A program made the position numbers and the translations under genes. DNA of 64,000 nucleotides. It comes from Pyrenopolyporus hunteri. Its lineage: Eukaryota > Ascomycota > Sordariomycetes > Xylariales > Hypoxylaceae. The notes under the pieces were generated by a model. It made no database searches, was not told the DNA's origin, and saw only the letters and a program-made list of their open reading frames with translations. Positions 36,540-47,391 of this stretch are shown here, in pieces; position 1 is the stretch's first letter; each line of letters opens with the position of its first letter. Location of the stretch: the NCBI GenBank assembly GCA_902806595.1, contig CADCXC010000037.1:620001-684000 (forward strand), written 5' to 3'.

Positions 36540-37028
36540 CAGTGGCCCGCAAAAAGAAACGTCAAATACGTCTGTTATAACCTAAACTCATCATGTTTAA
36601 ACACTTACAACATATAATATTTATATATAAACAATATATATAAATTTACCAATTTATAAATAAATGGTAAAATATTACTTTAGCTTTTTTACATTTTTTT
36701 TTATAATTTTATACGTGGCAGGAAAATGCGGTAAAGTGGTTACATTTTGAAGATAGTGGTGTTTTGTATGTAAAAGAGGTCATTTCCTTAACAATTAAGT
36801 GCTTTTTTTGCCATTTTTTTCTTTAAATGTAAATAAAATAACTACATTAATTGAAAAAAATAAAATAAAAAGACTAAAGCAATATTTTCTCAATTATTTA
36901 TAATATATTAAAAATTTATATGTTATTTATATATAAATATCGTGCGTAACAATTGTTTGAAGTTGGTAAGATTTAGGTGTAAATAGGTGTGGAAAATCCT
37001 ATTTGACGTTTCTTTTTGCAGCTCACTG
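36540..37028. mobile_element. MITE, Tc1-mariner/pogo-like, 489 bp
   Basis: Terminal inverted repeats of 31 bp, identical at 27 positions, bound this element. Both start with CAGTG and share the core AAAAAGAAACGTCAAATA. The element is flanked on both sides by TA (36538-36539 and 37029-37030), the target duplication of Tc1/mariner elements; a CAGTG-type terminus is typical of pogo/Fot1-like members. The interior is very AT-rich and has no transposase or long open frame. The similarity of the two ends extends inward with gaps (ATATTTATATATAAA-like stretches on both sides), so the subterminal regions may also be inverted copies. It is non-autonomous and inserted in intergenic DNA. Confidence 0.88.
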
Positions 37029-38032
37029 TAGGTATTACGTTTAAGCGCTTAGTGGCGTATGTATGTGACGGCTTCTTCGCGCCCAGCTGTTAAACATGAA
37101 CTGTGTAAACTAGAGTCCCTTATGCTTATAAGTAAGCTATCTTGTATTTCATATTCATCATTGGGATATAAGGACCACGCCTACGGATTCGAATCACGTA
37201 CATACTTCTACCATCATGATGTACCCACGCAGTAATCTACCCAAAATAAAGCGTATCACCAACACCACCCCCAAACCCTGAGGGTCCGTGTGTTCGGATC
37301 TCAGCGACATAACACGACGGCTGACTAGGTAGAAAAAAGCCAGAATTTTTCCTTCGTCCCCTTGCACGAGTATTAAAGTGCGCCGGCATTGCGACCTCAG
37401 GGGTCCCCGCCTGTGGAACCGTCTCGGCAGATGATTGGGCTGGATTGGACGTTCCGGGCTGGCGAGACTCCCCTTTCGGGACAGGCAATCTTGCTGTGCA
37501 TAAGCTGGCACCCCTGATCGCTGCCGTTTCAGATAAGTCCTCAGAAAGCAGCCAAAGCAGCAAATCGCCGGCCGGGGAACTGGGGAGGGTCGATCAGAGC
37601 TCAGTCTGGCTCTGCCAGCGCTGCCCCGGTGCAACCGCGCACACGCGATCATCGTCCGCCAGGGCCAATTGACCCTGATGAAAGCCGGAATCTTGATAAT
37701 TAGCCAGCGATGCCCCCCCGGGGGCGCGTGAGTGAGGAAGGGATGGTTCTCTTTCCCGTTCTTCCTCTTCGATCTTCTACCCTTTTCATCATTTTGCTCT
37801 CTGCTGTGTCTGTCCTCGTGCCTGGTGCCGCCTTCCGTTTCTTTCGATCATTTCTCGCTCTTTTTGCCGCCGTTGACGCTCACTGCCTGTTGTGCCACTT
37901 GTGTACAATACAAATAATACCCAACGTCGTTCCGGCATACATATCTTATCGCAGCATAGTTCTTTCATGACGACTACTACGCATCGCGACACTCGCTTTC
38001 CCAACCGTATACCGAGATTTCCTAACGCAAAT

Positions 38033-38666
38033 ATGGCCGCCTCAAACTTGATTATCCTAGGCATCCGAGCTGCCCAGGTGCTCTTTGCCTTTATCCTGAT
38101 GGGTCTCACAGCTTACGGTACGTGTCAACCCAGGAAAGAAGACGACAGTCATGAAAGTTATGAAAGGGCTAACATTCATTTTACAGTTGCTCGCTGGTAT
38201 AACGTAGACACATTGACTGCGTCTCCTTCCCAGATCAACTGGCTACTGGCTACATCAGTGATCTCGATCGTGTCCGTGCTCTACCTGGAGCTGACACCGA
38301 GATTCGCCGCCAAACGTAAGTATCAAAGGGCGATGTCTGTTTTTGCGAATGTTCCAGAAAACTTATGATTTATTAGTGTCTCACCCGGTAGTGGCGATGG
38401 GACTCGAGGCCGCCAACGCAATTTTCTACTTTTCCGGCTTCATCGCTCTCTCCGTCTTCATGAGCAGGCTGCTCTTCTGCCGCGGCAGCGTGTGCGGGTC
38501 GGCGCAGGCCAGCATTGCCTTCGGCGCGATGGAATTCCTGCTCTGGACCGCCTCCGCCATCTTTATGGGAAAGGAGGTGCTCAAGTCGGGAAACCTAAAA
38601 TTCAACTTCCGCCGCGCCGAGAAGACCTCAGATTTCCCCCAGATGAAGGAAACGCCTGCCGCGTAA
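38033..38666 (+). CDS. MARVEL-domain four-helix membrane protein
   Basis: Three exons (38033-38117, 38187-38315, 38377-38666) give 167 aa. Four hydrophobic segments are evident: LIILGIRAAQVLFAFILMGL, INWLLATSVISIVSVLYLEL, ANAIFYFSGFIALSVFMS, and ASIAFGAMEFLLWTASAIF. This is the arrangement of fungal MARVEL-domain proteins (NCE102-like superfamily), which organise plasma-membrane domains or act in trafficking. The tail (residues from about 140) is charged and cytosolic. An upstream in-frame ATG at 37968 would add 22 polar residues, but the ATG at 38033 gives the usual compact N-terminus. Confidence 0.85.
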
Positions 38667-40037
38667 GCGTAGGTGTGCGGTCTGTCGGCAGCTACGGCTA
38701 TACCGACATCCCCCTTTCGCCGTACCGCCCGTCGCTTGACTTTCAGGCGGAGCCGAAGGCGGCCGAGCGCTGGGAGTACGTCTACTTTCACTTAGGCAAA
38801 GGCTAGACTTGCGCCTTCGCGGTCATAGGAACTGCAGAATTTAGGGACGGGAAAGGAGGTCATGAGCAAGAGAGATCCAGGATTCAGGCTTCGTCTAGAT
38901 GACCAGCCAGGAAGTATATCCACGGGTCTAGTGGAGGCGTTTTGGGACTTTTTGAAAAGACCGGTTAATCTTCGAACTGGAGGAGAATTTACTTGACGGA
39001 ACTTGCGATATGAAATAGGAACGAACAAAACTCAATATACCACCTATGTTACCTTCTGAGCAGTTGGTTGATATATTTATATTTTACCCCTGGTTCGTTG
39101 TAGTTGTGAATTAAAATTGAAGCGGCGATGTCGGCGAGCCCTACGCTAATGAATCCTCCTACTAGTAACGCTACAATGTACCTGGGCAGTTGGAGGTCAT
39201 AACTTTAACCATAGCACCGGCAGCTTGGGATGGTGTGTGTGGCACAAACCCCCATTTACCGGTATGCGGGTACCTAATCGAGTCTGTCGCAATACGGCTA
39301 CGGGATGATGTCTTACATACCCCGCCGTAGCCCTCCAGCTTTAGGTAAAGTTCTTTTTATTAGCTTGCGCGGGGTTGTGCTCACACAAGACGATCAGAAA
39401 ATCGAAATACATGGAGTAGTATTGAGGTATCTACCATCCATCTATAAAACAAATGTAGAGGAAAATGGGTTATAATGTTGAATATATTCTTAAGATGGGG
39501 AGAGCTAATTCGCAGATAAGTAGGTACGTAGGTAAGGTTCTAAGATGTTTAATTGAGAGGTAGTTAAACCTAATTATAAAACTACATATGCCTCCCTTTA
39601 GATAAGGCCGACTTCCTAGGAAGTCGCGGGTTTCTGACGCCAGACTACAGCTCGGTAAACGGAGCTAGGTATGCGCAGCTCTCCTCTTTGTACTCCCCCA
39701 GTCTCTTGCGACGCAAGCCTAAGGGCGATAGTCGATGGCGTGCTTCCCACCTCGACTTAAACAGGGCCTTGGAAGTGTCCATTCGCTCGGGTAGAGAATT
39801 ACCTCCGTCGGGAGGGTAGTTCGAGAGTGATAAGTGCATATAAGCCAGCCATGTGATGCCATTTCTCTTTTGTACTTGTAGTAAGACCCCGTCGCGCTTG
39901 AATTCGATATATATCTGGTCTGCTCGTGGTGTCGCAGAACTTTACGATACACAGTCCCACGCCACCTCCATTCCGCTTACACAGGAACCAACTCCTTTAT
40001 CCCTACAAAACGCTTAATACAGCTAAAGCCAGTCGCA
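38667..40037. other. intergenic, with palindrome and candidate sulfur-regulator site
   Basis: Contains the perfect 18-bp palindrome CGACTTCCTAGGAAGTCG at 39609-39626 and GTGATGCCAT at 39853-39862. The latter matches 9 of 10 positions of the Neurospora CYS3 consensus ATGRYRYCAT and lies 176 bp upstream of the O-acetylhomoserine sulfhydrylase ATG. The open frames here show no domains. Confidence 0.4.
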
Positions 40038-41634
40038 ATGGCAGAGGAATTGAGCAAGCACTTCGAGACTCTCCAGCTCCATGCGGGGTACGAAACTTAT
40101 CCAATGCTATGGGACTTGAGTGACGTTGATAGCTAACTCCATCACAGCCAGCAGGTCGATTCGGCGACAAACGCCCGCGCAGTCCCCATCTATGCCTCAA
40201 CCGTCCGTCAACCCGAAAAGCAAACACCAATGCTACATTAGAGCTAACCTGGGTCACCAGAGCTTCGTCTTCAATGATTCGGCGCACGGCGCGAGATTAT
40301 TTGGGCTGAAGGAATTCGGCAACATATATAGCCGGATCATGAATGTTAGTGGGATTGGTTTGGATATGTCACGTTTGAACCAACACTGACTGGTTTCAAT
40401 AGCCGACTGTGGATGTATTTGAGAAGCGTATTGCTGCCCTGGAAGGCGGCGCGGCTGCCGTCGCAGCTTCGTCTGGCCAGGCCGCTCAATTTATGACCAT
40501 CGCCGCCCTTGCGCACGCTGGTGACAACATCGTCGCGACTCCCAGCCTCTACGGCGGAACGTACAACCAACTCAAGGTCTTCATTGCGCGGCTTGGGATC
40601 AAAACGAAGTTTATCCAGACTGACAAGGCTGAAGAATTTGCGGCCGCCATCGATGACAAGACCAAGGCCGTCTATATCGAGAGTATAGGTAACCCCAGGT
40701 ACAACATACCGGATTTCGAAGCTATTGCTAAGGTCGCGCATGAGAAGGGCGTTCCGGTTGTGGTGAGTAGCTTAAAGTTCTTGGTAATGTATCCGTGCGA
40801 TGTTAACATACATAGGTTGACAATACGTTCGGAGCAGGCGGTTACTTCGTCAGGCCCATCGACCACGGCGCAGACATCGTCGTCCACTCGGCGACTAAAT
40901 GGATTGGTGGCCACGGAACCACAATTGGCGGTGTTGTAGTCGACAGCGGAAAGTTTGACTGGGGTAAGAATGCAGCTCGATTCCCCCAGATGGTTGAGCC
41001 GTCGGAGGGATACCACGGCCTCAAGTTCTGGGAGACCTTTGGGCCTATTACCTTTGCCATCCGCGTTCGAGTCGAGATCCTCCGTGACCTAGGCTCGTCT
41101 TTAAATCCATTCGGTGCGCAACAGCTCATCCTCGGTCTCGAGACGCTGAGCTTAAGAGCCGAGAGGCACGCACAGAACGCACTTGCGCTCGCGAAGTACC
41201 TCGAGTCTAGCCCTTATGTGAGCTGGGTGTCGTATCCCGGACTAGAAAGCCACCCAAGTCACGGATTGGCGAAGAAGTACCTGAAGAGAGGCTTCGGTGG
41301 TGTTCTAAGCTTCGGAGTTAAGGGTGGTGGCGCTGCGGGTAGCCAGATTGTCGACGGGTTCAAGCTCATCTCCAACTTGGCCAACGTGGGCGACTCCAAG
41401 ACTCTGGCTATCCATCCCTGGACCACTACGCACGAGCAGCTATCGGATGAAGAGAAGATCGCCTCCGGTACCACCGAAGATCTGATTCGTATCTCTGTTG
41501 GCACGGAGCATATCGACGATATCATTGCCGACTTTGAACAATCGTTCAAGAAGGCGACTGCTGCGACTACGAAGGGAGCAGAGGGCGGCGATGGAGGCGA
41601 GGCTAAGAAGGAAGAAGCACCCACAGTGGTTTGA
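40038..41634 (+). CDS. O-acetylhomoserine sulfhydrylase (cysteine/homocysteine synthesis)
   Basis: PLP enzyme that makes homocysteine from O-acetylhomoserine and sulfide; Met17/CysD type. Five exons (40038-40087, 40148-40202, 40261-40344, 40403-40762, 40816-41634) give 455 aa, the expected length. The active-site lysine is in VVHSATKWIGGHGT (Lys about 211). Other Cys/Met-metabolism PLP-family stretches are FETLQLHAG (start), FNDSAHGARLFGLKEFGNIYS, VDNTFGAGGYFVRP and, near the end, VGDSKTLAIHPWTTTHEQLS with ISVGTEHIDDIIADF. The C-terminal extension is Ala/Glu/Lys-rich. A possible CYS3-type element lies upstream, which fits regulation by sulfur supply. Confidence 0.96.
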
Positions 41635-42152
41635 GAAGCTATCTACTTACCAATATGCCTGTGTCGCGAGATATTATACCCCATGATAAGACAGTTATGA
41701 ATTGAGTCTTTTATTTTCAAGAGAAGAAAGTTTTCGGAAGGAATCTTACAAGAGATGTGTGACCATGCATCCGTAAAATCCGTGAAATATCCACAGCGTG
41801 TAGGTGTGTAGGTAAGTTCTAAGTACATGTTGTGGGTGTAGATTTAGGTGATATTAGAGGCTGTTCTAGTTATGATGCAACTTCCTAGGAAGTCGACTCC
41901 AACAAGGCCAAGCCCCAACTTGCTTAGGTACATCTACTACCCCACACATTGCATATTTCTACCTACAACGTGTACCCTGTACTTCATAACATCCATATCA
42001 TCATAAGCTCGAAATCTCACATACAGCTTGGCGACTTGCACACCTACATCTGTATAACCCTACATACCTACCTTAGGTTAGGTCCTCTACCGCGACACCA
42101 CCCACTCTCTACACCACCATCAACCAAGGCAAACGAAGAACCAAAAGCAACA
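41635..42152. other. intergenic, with second copy of the TTCCTAGGAA palindrome
   Basis: ACTTCCTAGGAAGT at 41880-41893 repeats the core of the palindrome found upstream of the sulfhydrylase gene (39609-39626); 16 nt are shared. The remainder is the leader of the next gene, rich in TACCTACCTTAGG-type sequence. Confidence 0.45.
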
Positions 42153-43226
42153 ATGCTCCCATCCCTCACCGGCGTCCTCCTCGGCGCCGCCGCCCTCTCC
42201 GCCGCTTCCTCCTCCCAACAACACCACCAACCGCAAACGACCGTGACCCTCTGGATCCCCTCCTCGCAGCACCTGCCGAACCCGCAGACGCTGCCGTCCT
42301 CGACGCACGCGACGCTCGCCGCGCACCGCGCGCTGCACGACGCGCCGCTCACCGCCGCCGGCGCCTTCGTCTTCCGCAACGTCACGCCCGGGTCGTACCT
42401 CGCGGACGTGCACTGCGGCACGCACGGCTTCGCGCCGCTGAGGGTCGACGTGCTGCCCACTGCTTCGTCTTCTACCTCGGGCAGTGCAGGTGCGGGAGCG
42501 AAGGGAAAGGGAAAGGGGGTGCAGGAGGAAGGGCTGGCTGTGAGGGTCTGGGAGACGTACCGCGGCAACGAGTGGGATAATAAGGGCCAGGAGGTCCCCC
42601 GGAGCGGCGGCGAGGACGGGCGGTTCGCGGTTAGGGCGCTGGGGGTGAAGGAGTATTATGTTGAGAGGGGAGGATGTAAGTTTTTCTTCCCTATCTACTA
42701 TGTTGTGTTGCTTGCCTTTGCTGCCCTCCACTTCTCTGGCTTCTCTTTCATCCGTTATAATTCAGACCAGGAAGAGAACGAGGAGGGAAATACTGCAAAT
42801 CGTGTGTTAAATAACGCTAACGATATCTACAAAAATAGTCTCCGTCCTCGGCATCCTCAAGAACCCCATGATCCTCATGGGTCTCGTCAGCATGGCGCTA
42901 TTCATCGGGGTGCCGAAGCTCGTCGAGAACAGTAAGTTACCCACCACTCCTTCCCATTTCTCCTTCATCCCCCCCCCTCCTTTCCCGCCTTCCACAACAA
43001 ATCCTTCTAACCACCCGCTCCAGTGGACCCCGAAATGCGCGCCGAGTTCGAGGAGCAGCAGAAGAACAGCCCGATGAGCAGCCTGATGGGCGGGGGCCCG
43101 GCGGCCGGCGCCAACCCCATGGGCAACTTCGACATGGCCGCGTACCTCGCCGGCCAGAGCAGCAAGAAGGACGAGGGCGACGCGCCGTCGTCGTCTAGTG
43201 GCGGGAAGAGAGGCGGAAAGAGGTAG
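42153..43226 (+). CDS. emc7: ER membrane protein complex subunit 7
   Basis: Subunit of the EMC insertase, which places tail-anchored and multipass proteins into the ER membrane. Exons 42153-42675, 42839-42931 and 43024-43226 give 272 aa. There is a signal peptide (MLPSLTGVLLGAAALSAASS), a beta-sandwich lumenal domain (AGAFVFRNVTPGSYLADVHCGTHGFAPLRVDV), then FSIVSVLGILKNPMILMG leading into one transmembrane helix (about residues 184-203), and a cytosolic tail containing DPEMRAEFEEQQKNSPMSSLMGG, all as in Emc7 homologs. The tail ends in a basic GGKRGGKR. Exon 1 is strongly GC-rich compared with its introns. Confidence 0.9.
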
Positions 43227-43781
43227 ATAAATTTTGTTTTTGGGGGGAGGGAGAGGATGTCCCGGCTGTTACATTATAGGATCCAGGTGTGTAAGAAAAA
43301 AGAACACTTGGTTTTGCATAGGGGAATAGAAATAAATCACGGCAGTAAAGACGTCAATTTTAGACACGATTTAGGTCAATTATTGGTTCTTGATCCCGTG
43401 GAATTACTCGCGTAATGCTACAACCTATGCCCTTGGACGCCTCTGAAATGAGTGTTCTCCGCCGCAAAGCCTGTCCCGTAATCTCGGTCACGACTTCGAC
43501 TTGAGGAAGCTTCCGACTCTGTCTTCACTCCTTGCCAGTTCTTACTCTTGATTCGCGCGTAATTCATTATCAATGCTTCATAATGCCCTTGCCCTAGTCT
43601 AGCCAGCGTAACCCATCGACCCGTCCCTTCTCTTGTCCTTCCGATCCTTCCGTTTCCATATCGTCGAAATCTCCTTTCTGTCCGAAACTATGTAATAAAA
43701 ACACACGCAATGAAGACCGTCGTAAGTAATGTAATGATAAGGGACGGGTGTAAGAAAACACATTAATAGACACGTCGGTAC
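43227..43781. other. intergenic, convergent 3' regions
   Basis: Noncoding sequence between EMC7 and the convergent WW-domain gene. I see no open frame with a domain and no strong repeat. Confidence 0.5.
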
Positions 43782-44818
43782 TTAGAAATCACCTCCGAAA
43801 TCGCCGCCGCCGAAATCTCCGTCCTGGCCGTCCTGGTATCCGTCCATGTAGGCATCGTGCTGTTCGTCATTGATGGCGTCGGCGATCAGCGCGCCGCCCA
43901 GCAGACCCGCACCGAGACCCAGGGCCGCACCTCCGGCAGCACCCATGCCGCCACCACCAGGTTTCTTGTATGCGCCGGCGGGCTGCCCACCATAGTACCC
44001 GCCAGATCCTTGGGGAGGGTAGCCACCGTAGCCGCCATATTGGCCCGGCGGGGCTCCGTAGCCTCCGTACTGCTGGGGCGGGGGACCGCCGTAGTATCCG
44101 CCCTGCTGGGGAGGCGGGCTGCCGTAGCCGCCGTACTGCTGAGGTGGGCCGCCATATGCCTGGCCGGGGTATCCGGCGTTGGAAGAGCCTTGATGTTTGT
44201 TCTTGCTGCCGAAAAACTTGCCTAGCAGACCCTTGGCCTTGTCCGCAGGGTTGCTACCCGACGAGCGCGGCGGCAGCTGCGATTGATCCGGGAAGGGCGA
44301 ATGCGCCGAGGCATTGGTGTACGACTGGGCCGCGCCGCCTCCGGGGGTGTGGGCGCGGGCGTTTTCCTCCTCCTGCAACTGTCGCGCCAGCCGAGCGTCT
44401 GCGTCCTCGTCGGCGTGGGAGCTGGAGGCGGCACCGGGCTTCGTCGCTTCGTTGACGAAGGGGTTATTCTTGGTGTCGGTAGGCGCCGGGCCGGATCCGG
44501 GGGTATAGCCGGGTGGTGGGCCGGGAGGCACGCCGTCGTTGTGGGCGTTAGGGTCTACGGCTGGCTCGGTGGGCTTCTCCCATTGCGACTTCTTGGTGTA
44601 GGTGTTGACGTAGAACCTAGAAGAGAAGCAGGTTAGTTAGGTAGGTAATGGTTAATAGGCGCGGTTACAAAGGGATAAGTGGTTATCATAGAGGGGTGAG
44701 GCATTAGATAATAAAGATCGACGACATACCATTCGTGGTACTGTTCGTTCCAGCGGGCGACCCAGCCTTCCGGAACCTTGGGAGGCGGCGGGCCTGATGG
44801 TGGTGTAAAATCTGCCAT
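43782..44818 (-). CDS. WW-domain protein with Gly/Tyr/Pro-rich repeats (Wwm1-like)
   Basis: Two exons (44730-44818 and 43782-44616) encode 307 aa. The N-terminal WW domain spans about residues 15-45: PEGWVARWNEQYHEWFYVNT with conserved Trp19, and KKSQWEKP with Trp42; it should bind proline-rich ligands. The middle is disordered with a short charged helix (DADARLARQLQEEENARA). Repeats rich in Gly-Gly-Tyr and Pro-Pro-Gln-Gln follow (about residues 170-250), then a Gly/Ala-rich hydrophobic stretch (MGAAGGAALGLGAGLLGGAL) and an acidic DFGGGDFGGDF end. This order matches yeast Wwm1-like and related fungal proteins. The function is not well established. Confidence 0.85.
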
Positions 44819-46014
44819 GTGTATAAAATTGTTCGGTAGTAATTATATGTAATGTATAGGAATAGAGTGATCGGCTTGATCGGTAGACTTGTTCAAGGGA
44901 AGCAGGGTTCCTGTTGATAAGGAGAGGGGTTTTACTTTTGGATGTAAAAGAGGAAAATTTAGGTTGAACTCGAAGGGAGAAATAAAGATTAGCTGGATGC
45001 TTATTGACGGCAGGGACCCTTTTGTCGGATACGTGAATAAATAGTAGCAAACTGCTGGGTGGCTACTACTATTTCCACGCTGAGGTAGGTACGCTTCTAG
45101 ATTCTGCTACGGGTGGATGATTCGACGAAGGCGAAACGACGTCAAGTAAGGTACATGCAAGTACAATGGTAGCGCTTGTGTAAGTCAGAGCTCCGCCTCA
45201 ATCAGCTCAACATCGGCATCTCAAATTCCGATATCCTTCACTATTTACGTACGTACGTAACCAGTCACCCGTACCCATAAGTACCTGCTAGCTTTCCCAC
45301 CACGATGGTGTAACCGATGAGTGACTTTGGCCCTGTTTGCCCCTCGGCCCCTCGGCCCCCTCCTTCTTGCTGGAGATCTCCCCGGGTAGGTACCTCCCCT
45401 GGTACCTCCCCTGGTAATCCAATCATCAACTTGCGTGTACATTTCGTGGCTTAGCTCTGCTTTTGTCTTGGAACCTCAACTTACTACCGTACTACTATTA
45501 TAGGAGTAACCAAGCCGAACGCTAATGGCAATATCACGAGTCCTTCCGGGAACCATGTTTCCTTATATTTGAGTTATGTCTCGCTCTGCTTACTGATTGC
45601 GAGGTCCCAAGCCACGATAGAATCACGAGAGACCCAGACCTCCCCAGGGTGGATATGAGCCGTGGATATAAGCCGCATAGTACAACAGATTCATTCAACA
45701 CTTATATGAAACTCGGCCACATTCGTTACCGCGTGTCAAGGGTTAGTTTTTGGATCGTCAGAAGGCTGCGCTGCCGAATAGGCTCTGGCTCGTTACCTGG
45801 CAAGCACATATACCTACAGACGCGGAATGTAATTGGTAGCATCCTCTAGTTGACTTGCCGTGAAGCTATATATAACTAACTAACTGCCTATCCCACCCCC
45901 AACCTTTCTGCCGTCTTAAGGAGGGCTTTGAAGCCCCTTACAAAAATCACGACCTCTCAATAATCAATATCTTTGGCTCAACATATACGGCGAAATGATA
46001 GATAAGGTTCCTAT
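44819..46014. other. intergenic
   Basis: Upstream region of the WW gene and 3' flank of the next minus-strand gene. It contains a (TACG)n-like palindromic run (about 45246-45258) and repeated CCTCGGCCCC and GGTACCTCCCCT units at 45340-45415. No supported gene. Confidence 0.45.
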
Positions 46015-46987
46015 CTAGCTGTCCTGAGATGCGCTGTCACAGGATGTGCTGTCACATCTGCCGTAGGGGTTGGGCGTGGGATTTCGAAACCCAAATTGGC
46101 GCGCCTGAGCATTCTCTCGTAATACGACTAGAGGGTAGCCGTGAGTTCGTCTGTTGGACCTTCGCATGCCTGGCCCCGACAGCAGGCTCGCTATATTATT
46201 CTGGGTAGAATAATCATCGGGCGAGTCGTCGGAGTCGTCGGCGTCGCCGGCGTTGCGGGCATTCGGAGCGTTGTTCTTACACGGGCGCCGGTCGTTGGTT
46301 TGCCGGTTTGTGGCCGTCTTCGGTTCTACCGCTTCCGGTAAGGCGCTTGCCCAGTTCTTGATGGTCTTGGTATTGTCGTGGGTAGGCGTGCTCTTATGCT
46401 TCGGCTTCACCGACACCTTTTCCCAATCCTTCTTCCAGTCATCCTTTTTGCCATCCGCCACTTCTCTCACGGCTAGCCATTCATCCTTCTCGACTGGCTT
46501 CTCGGTGACGAATTGACCATAGTAGTCGGTGACACCTAGCCAAGGTTTATGTTTAGCTATTAGGCCACTTACTGTATGATGGAATAGGAACGTAATTTTT
46601 TCTTCCTTTTTTTCTCTTTTTGTAGGCGTAATTTGGGCGATATGTGGTGAGTCCAGAAAAGCGGGACGACAATAGAAATCATAACGCAGAAATAAAGGTC
46701 TTATATCCTTACAGTTATGTGCTTCATGTTTGGAGATGGCCTCCCAGCTTTCTTCATCTTCAGCTCCATCTTCATCTTCATTTTCGTCGTCAGTATCGCC
46801 GATCTTGTTCGTCGGAGCTTATACTAATGAGCACGTTTACTCAAGCACAGGATGAGACGTAGGTAGCGGGAACAGACTTGTATATATACTTACCTATAGG
46901 ACCCAGGACTACCCCCCATGGGCCATCTCGTTGGAGGTCATCGAAGGTCTGTCGGTGGCTGGCCCGCTTGCTCGTTTGTTCGGCCAT
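46015..46987 (-). CDS. unidentified acidic/polar protein
   Basis: Exon 1 (46894-46987) encodes MAEQTSKRASHRQTFDDLQ... and joins through a 76-nt intron to an exon beginning at 46817. The second part is acidic (DTDDENEDEDGAEDEESWEAI) and the C-terminal half is basic and Asn/Asp-rich (KKDDWKKDWEKVSVKPKHK). A further possible intron (46536-46712, GTAAGG...TAG, 177 nt) is a multiple of three and has no stop in frame, so the product is 239 aa if it is spliced or 298 aa if retained. The spliced form looks more natural because the intervening residues are Lys/Phe-rich without pattern. No transmembrane helix or known domain is seen. The stop is TAG at 46015-46017. Confidence 0.55.
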
Positions 46988-47391
46988 CGTGTTGTACCGT
47001 TGGCGTTCTGGAGTGCTACTTTGAAAATGTGGATGATGAATTGGTGCAGATTAGAATGCTATCGTCTTTAAGAGTCTTACGAGCCACGGAACATTACCCT
47101 GCGAATCTCATAGGAGTGCTTGGTGGTCTTCCGGGGCATTGACCTTATACGAACTTCGAGCTAGGGCGAACGCCAAACTTACAGGCCACCCTATCGACTG
47201 GTCCGACGGGGCTACGATCGATCGATGACCCAAACCGCGCTCTCAGACGATATGATAATACGTATGCGATAACGAAAAGTTTAATAGTCTTATTCTAGCA
47301 TGTCCAATCTCGAGACTCCCATCCACCCTCTTTGGCGGCCTGACACCAACGCCGAAGCTAAAAGTGCGATGCGTACCAGTTAGAAATACCA
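46988..47391. other. intergenic
   Basis: Short spacer between two minus-strand genes. It contains an ATCGATCGATG run at about 47217-47227. Nothing else is supported. Confidence 0.5.

Larger units (their letters stand above)
34171..38032. other. divergent intergenic region containing a MITE
   Basis: A 3.9-kb gene-free region between the acyl-CoA synthetase and the MARVEL gene. Apart from the CCTCGG sites and the MITE at 36540-37028 it contains a short ATG-started minus-strand frame (35274-35477, 67 aa) with no known domain, and CT-rich sequence (37740-37830) serving as the MARVEL gene leader. Confidence 0.5.

Noticed and set aside
37194..37652. 152-codon minus-strand frame
   Set aside because: Arg/Ser-rich translation, overlapping unrelated open frames on both strands, no domain and no splice-supported extension.
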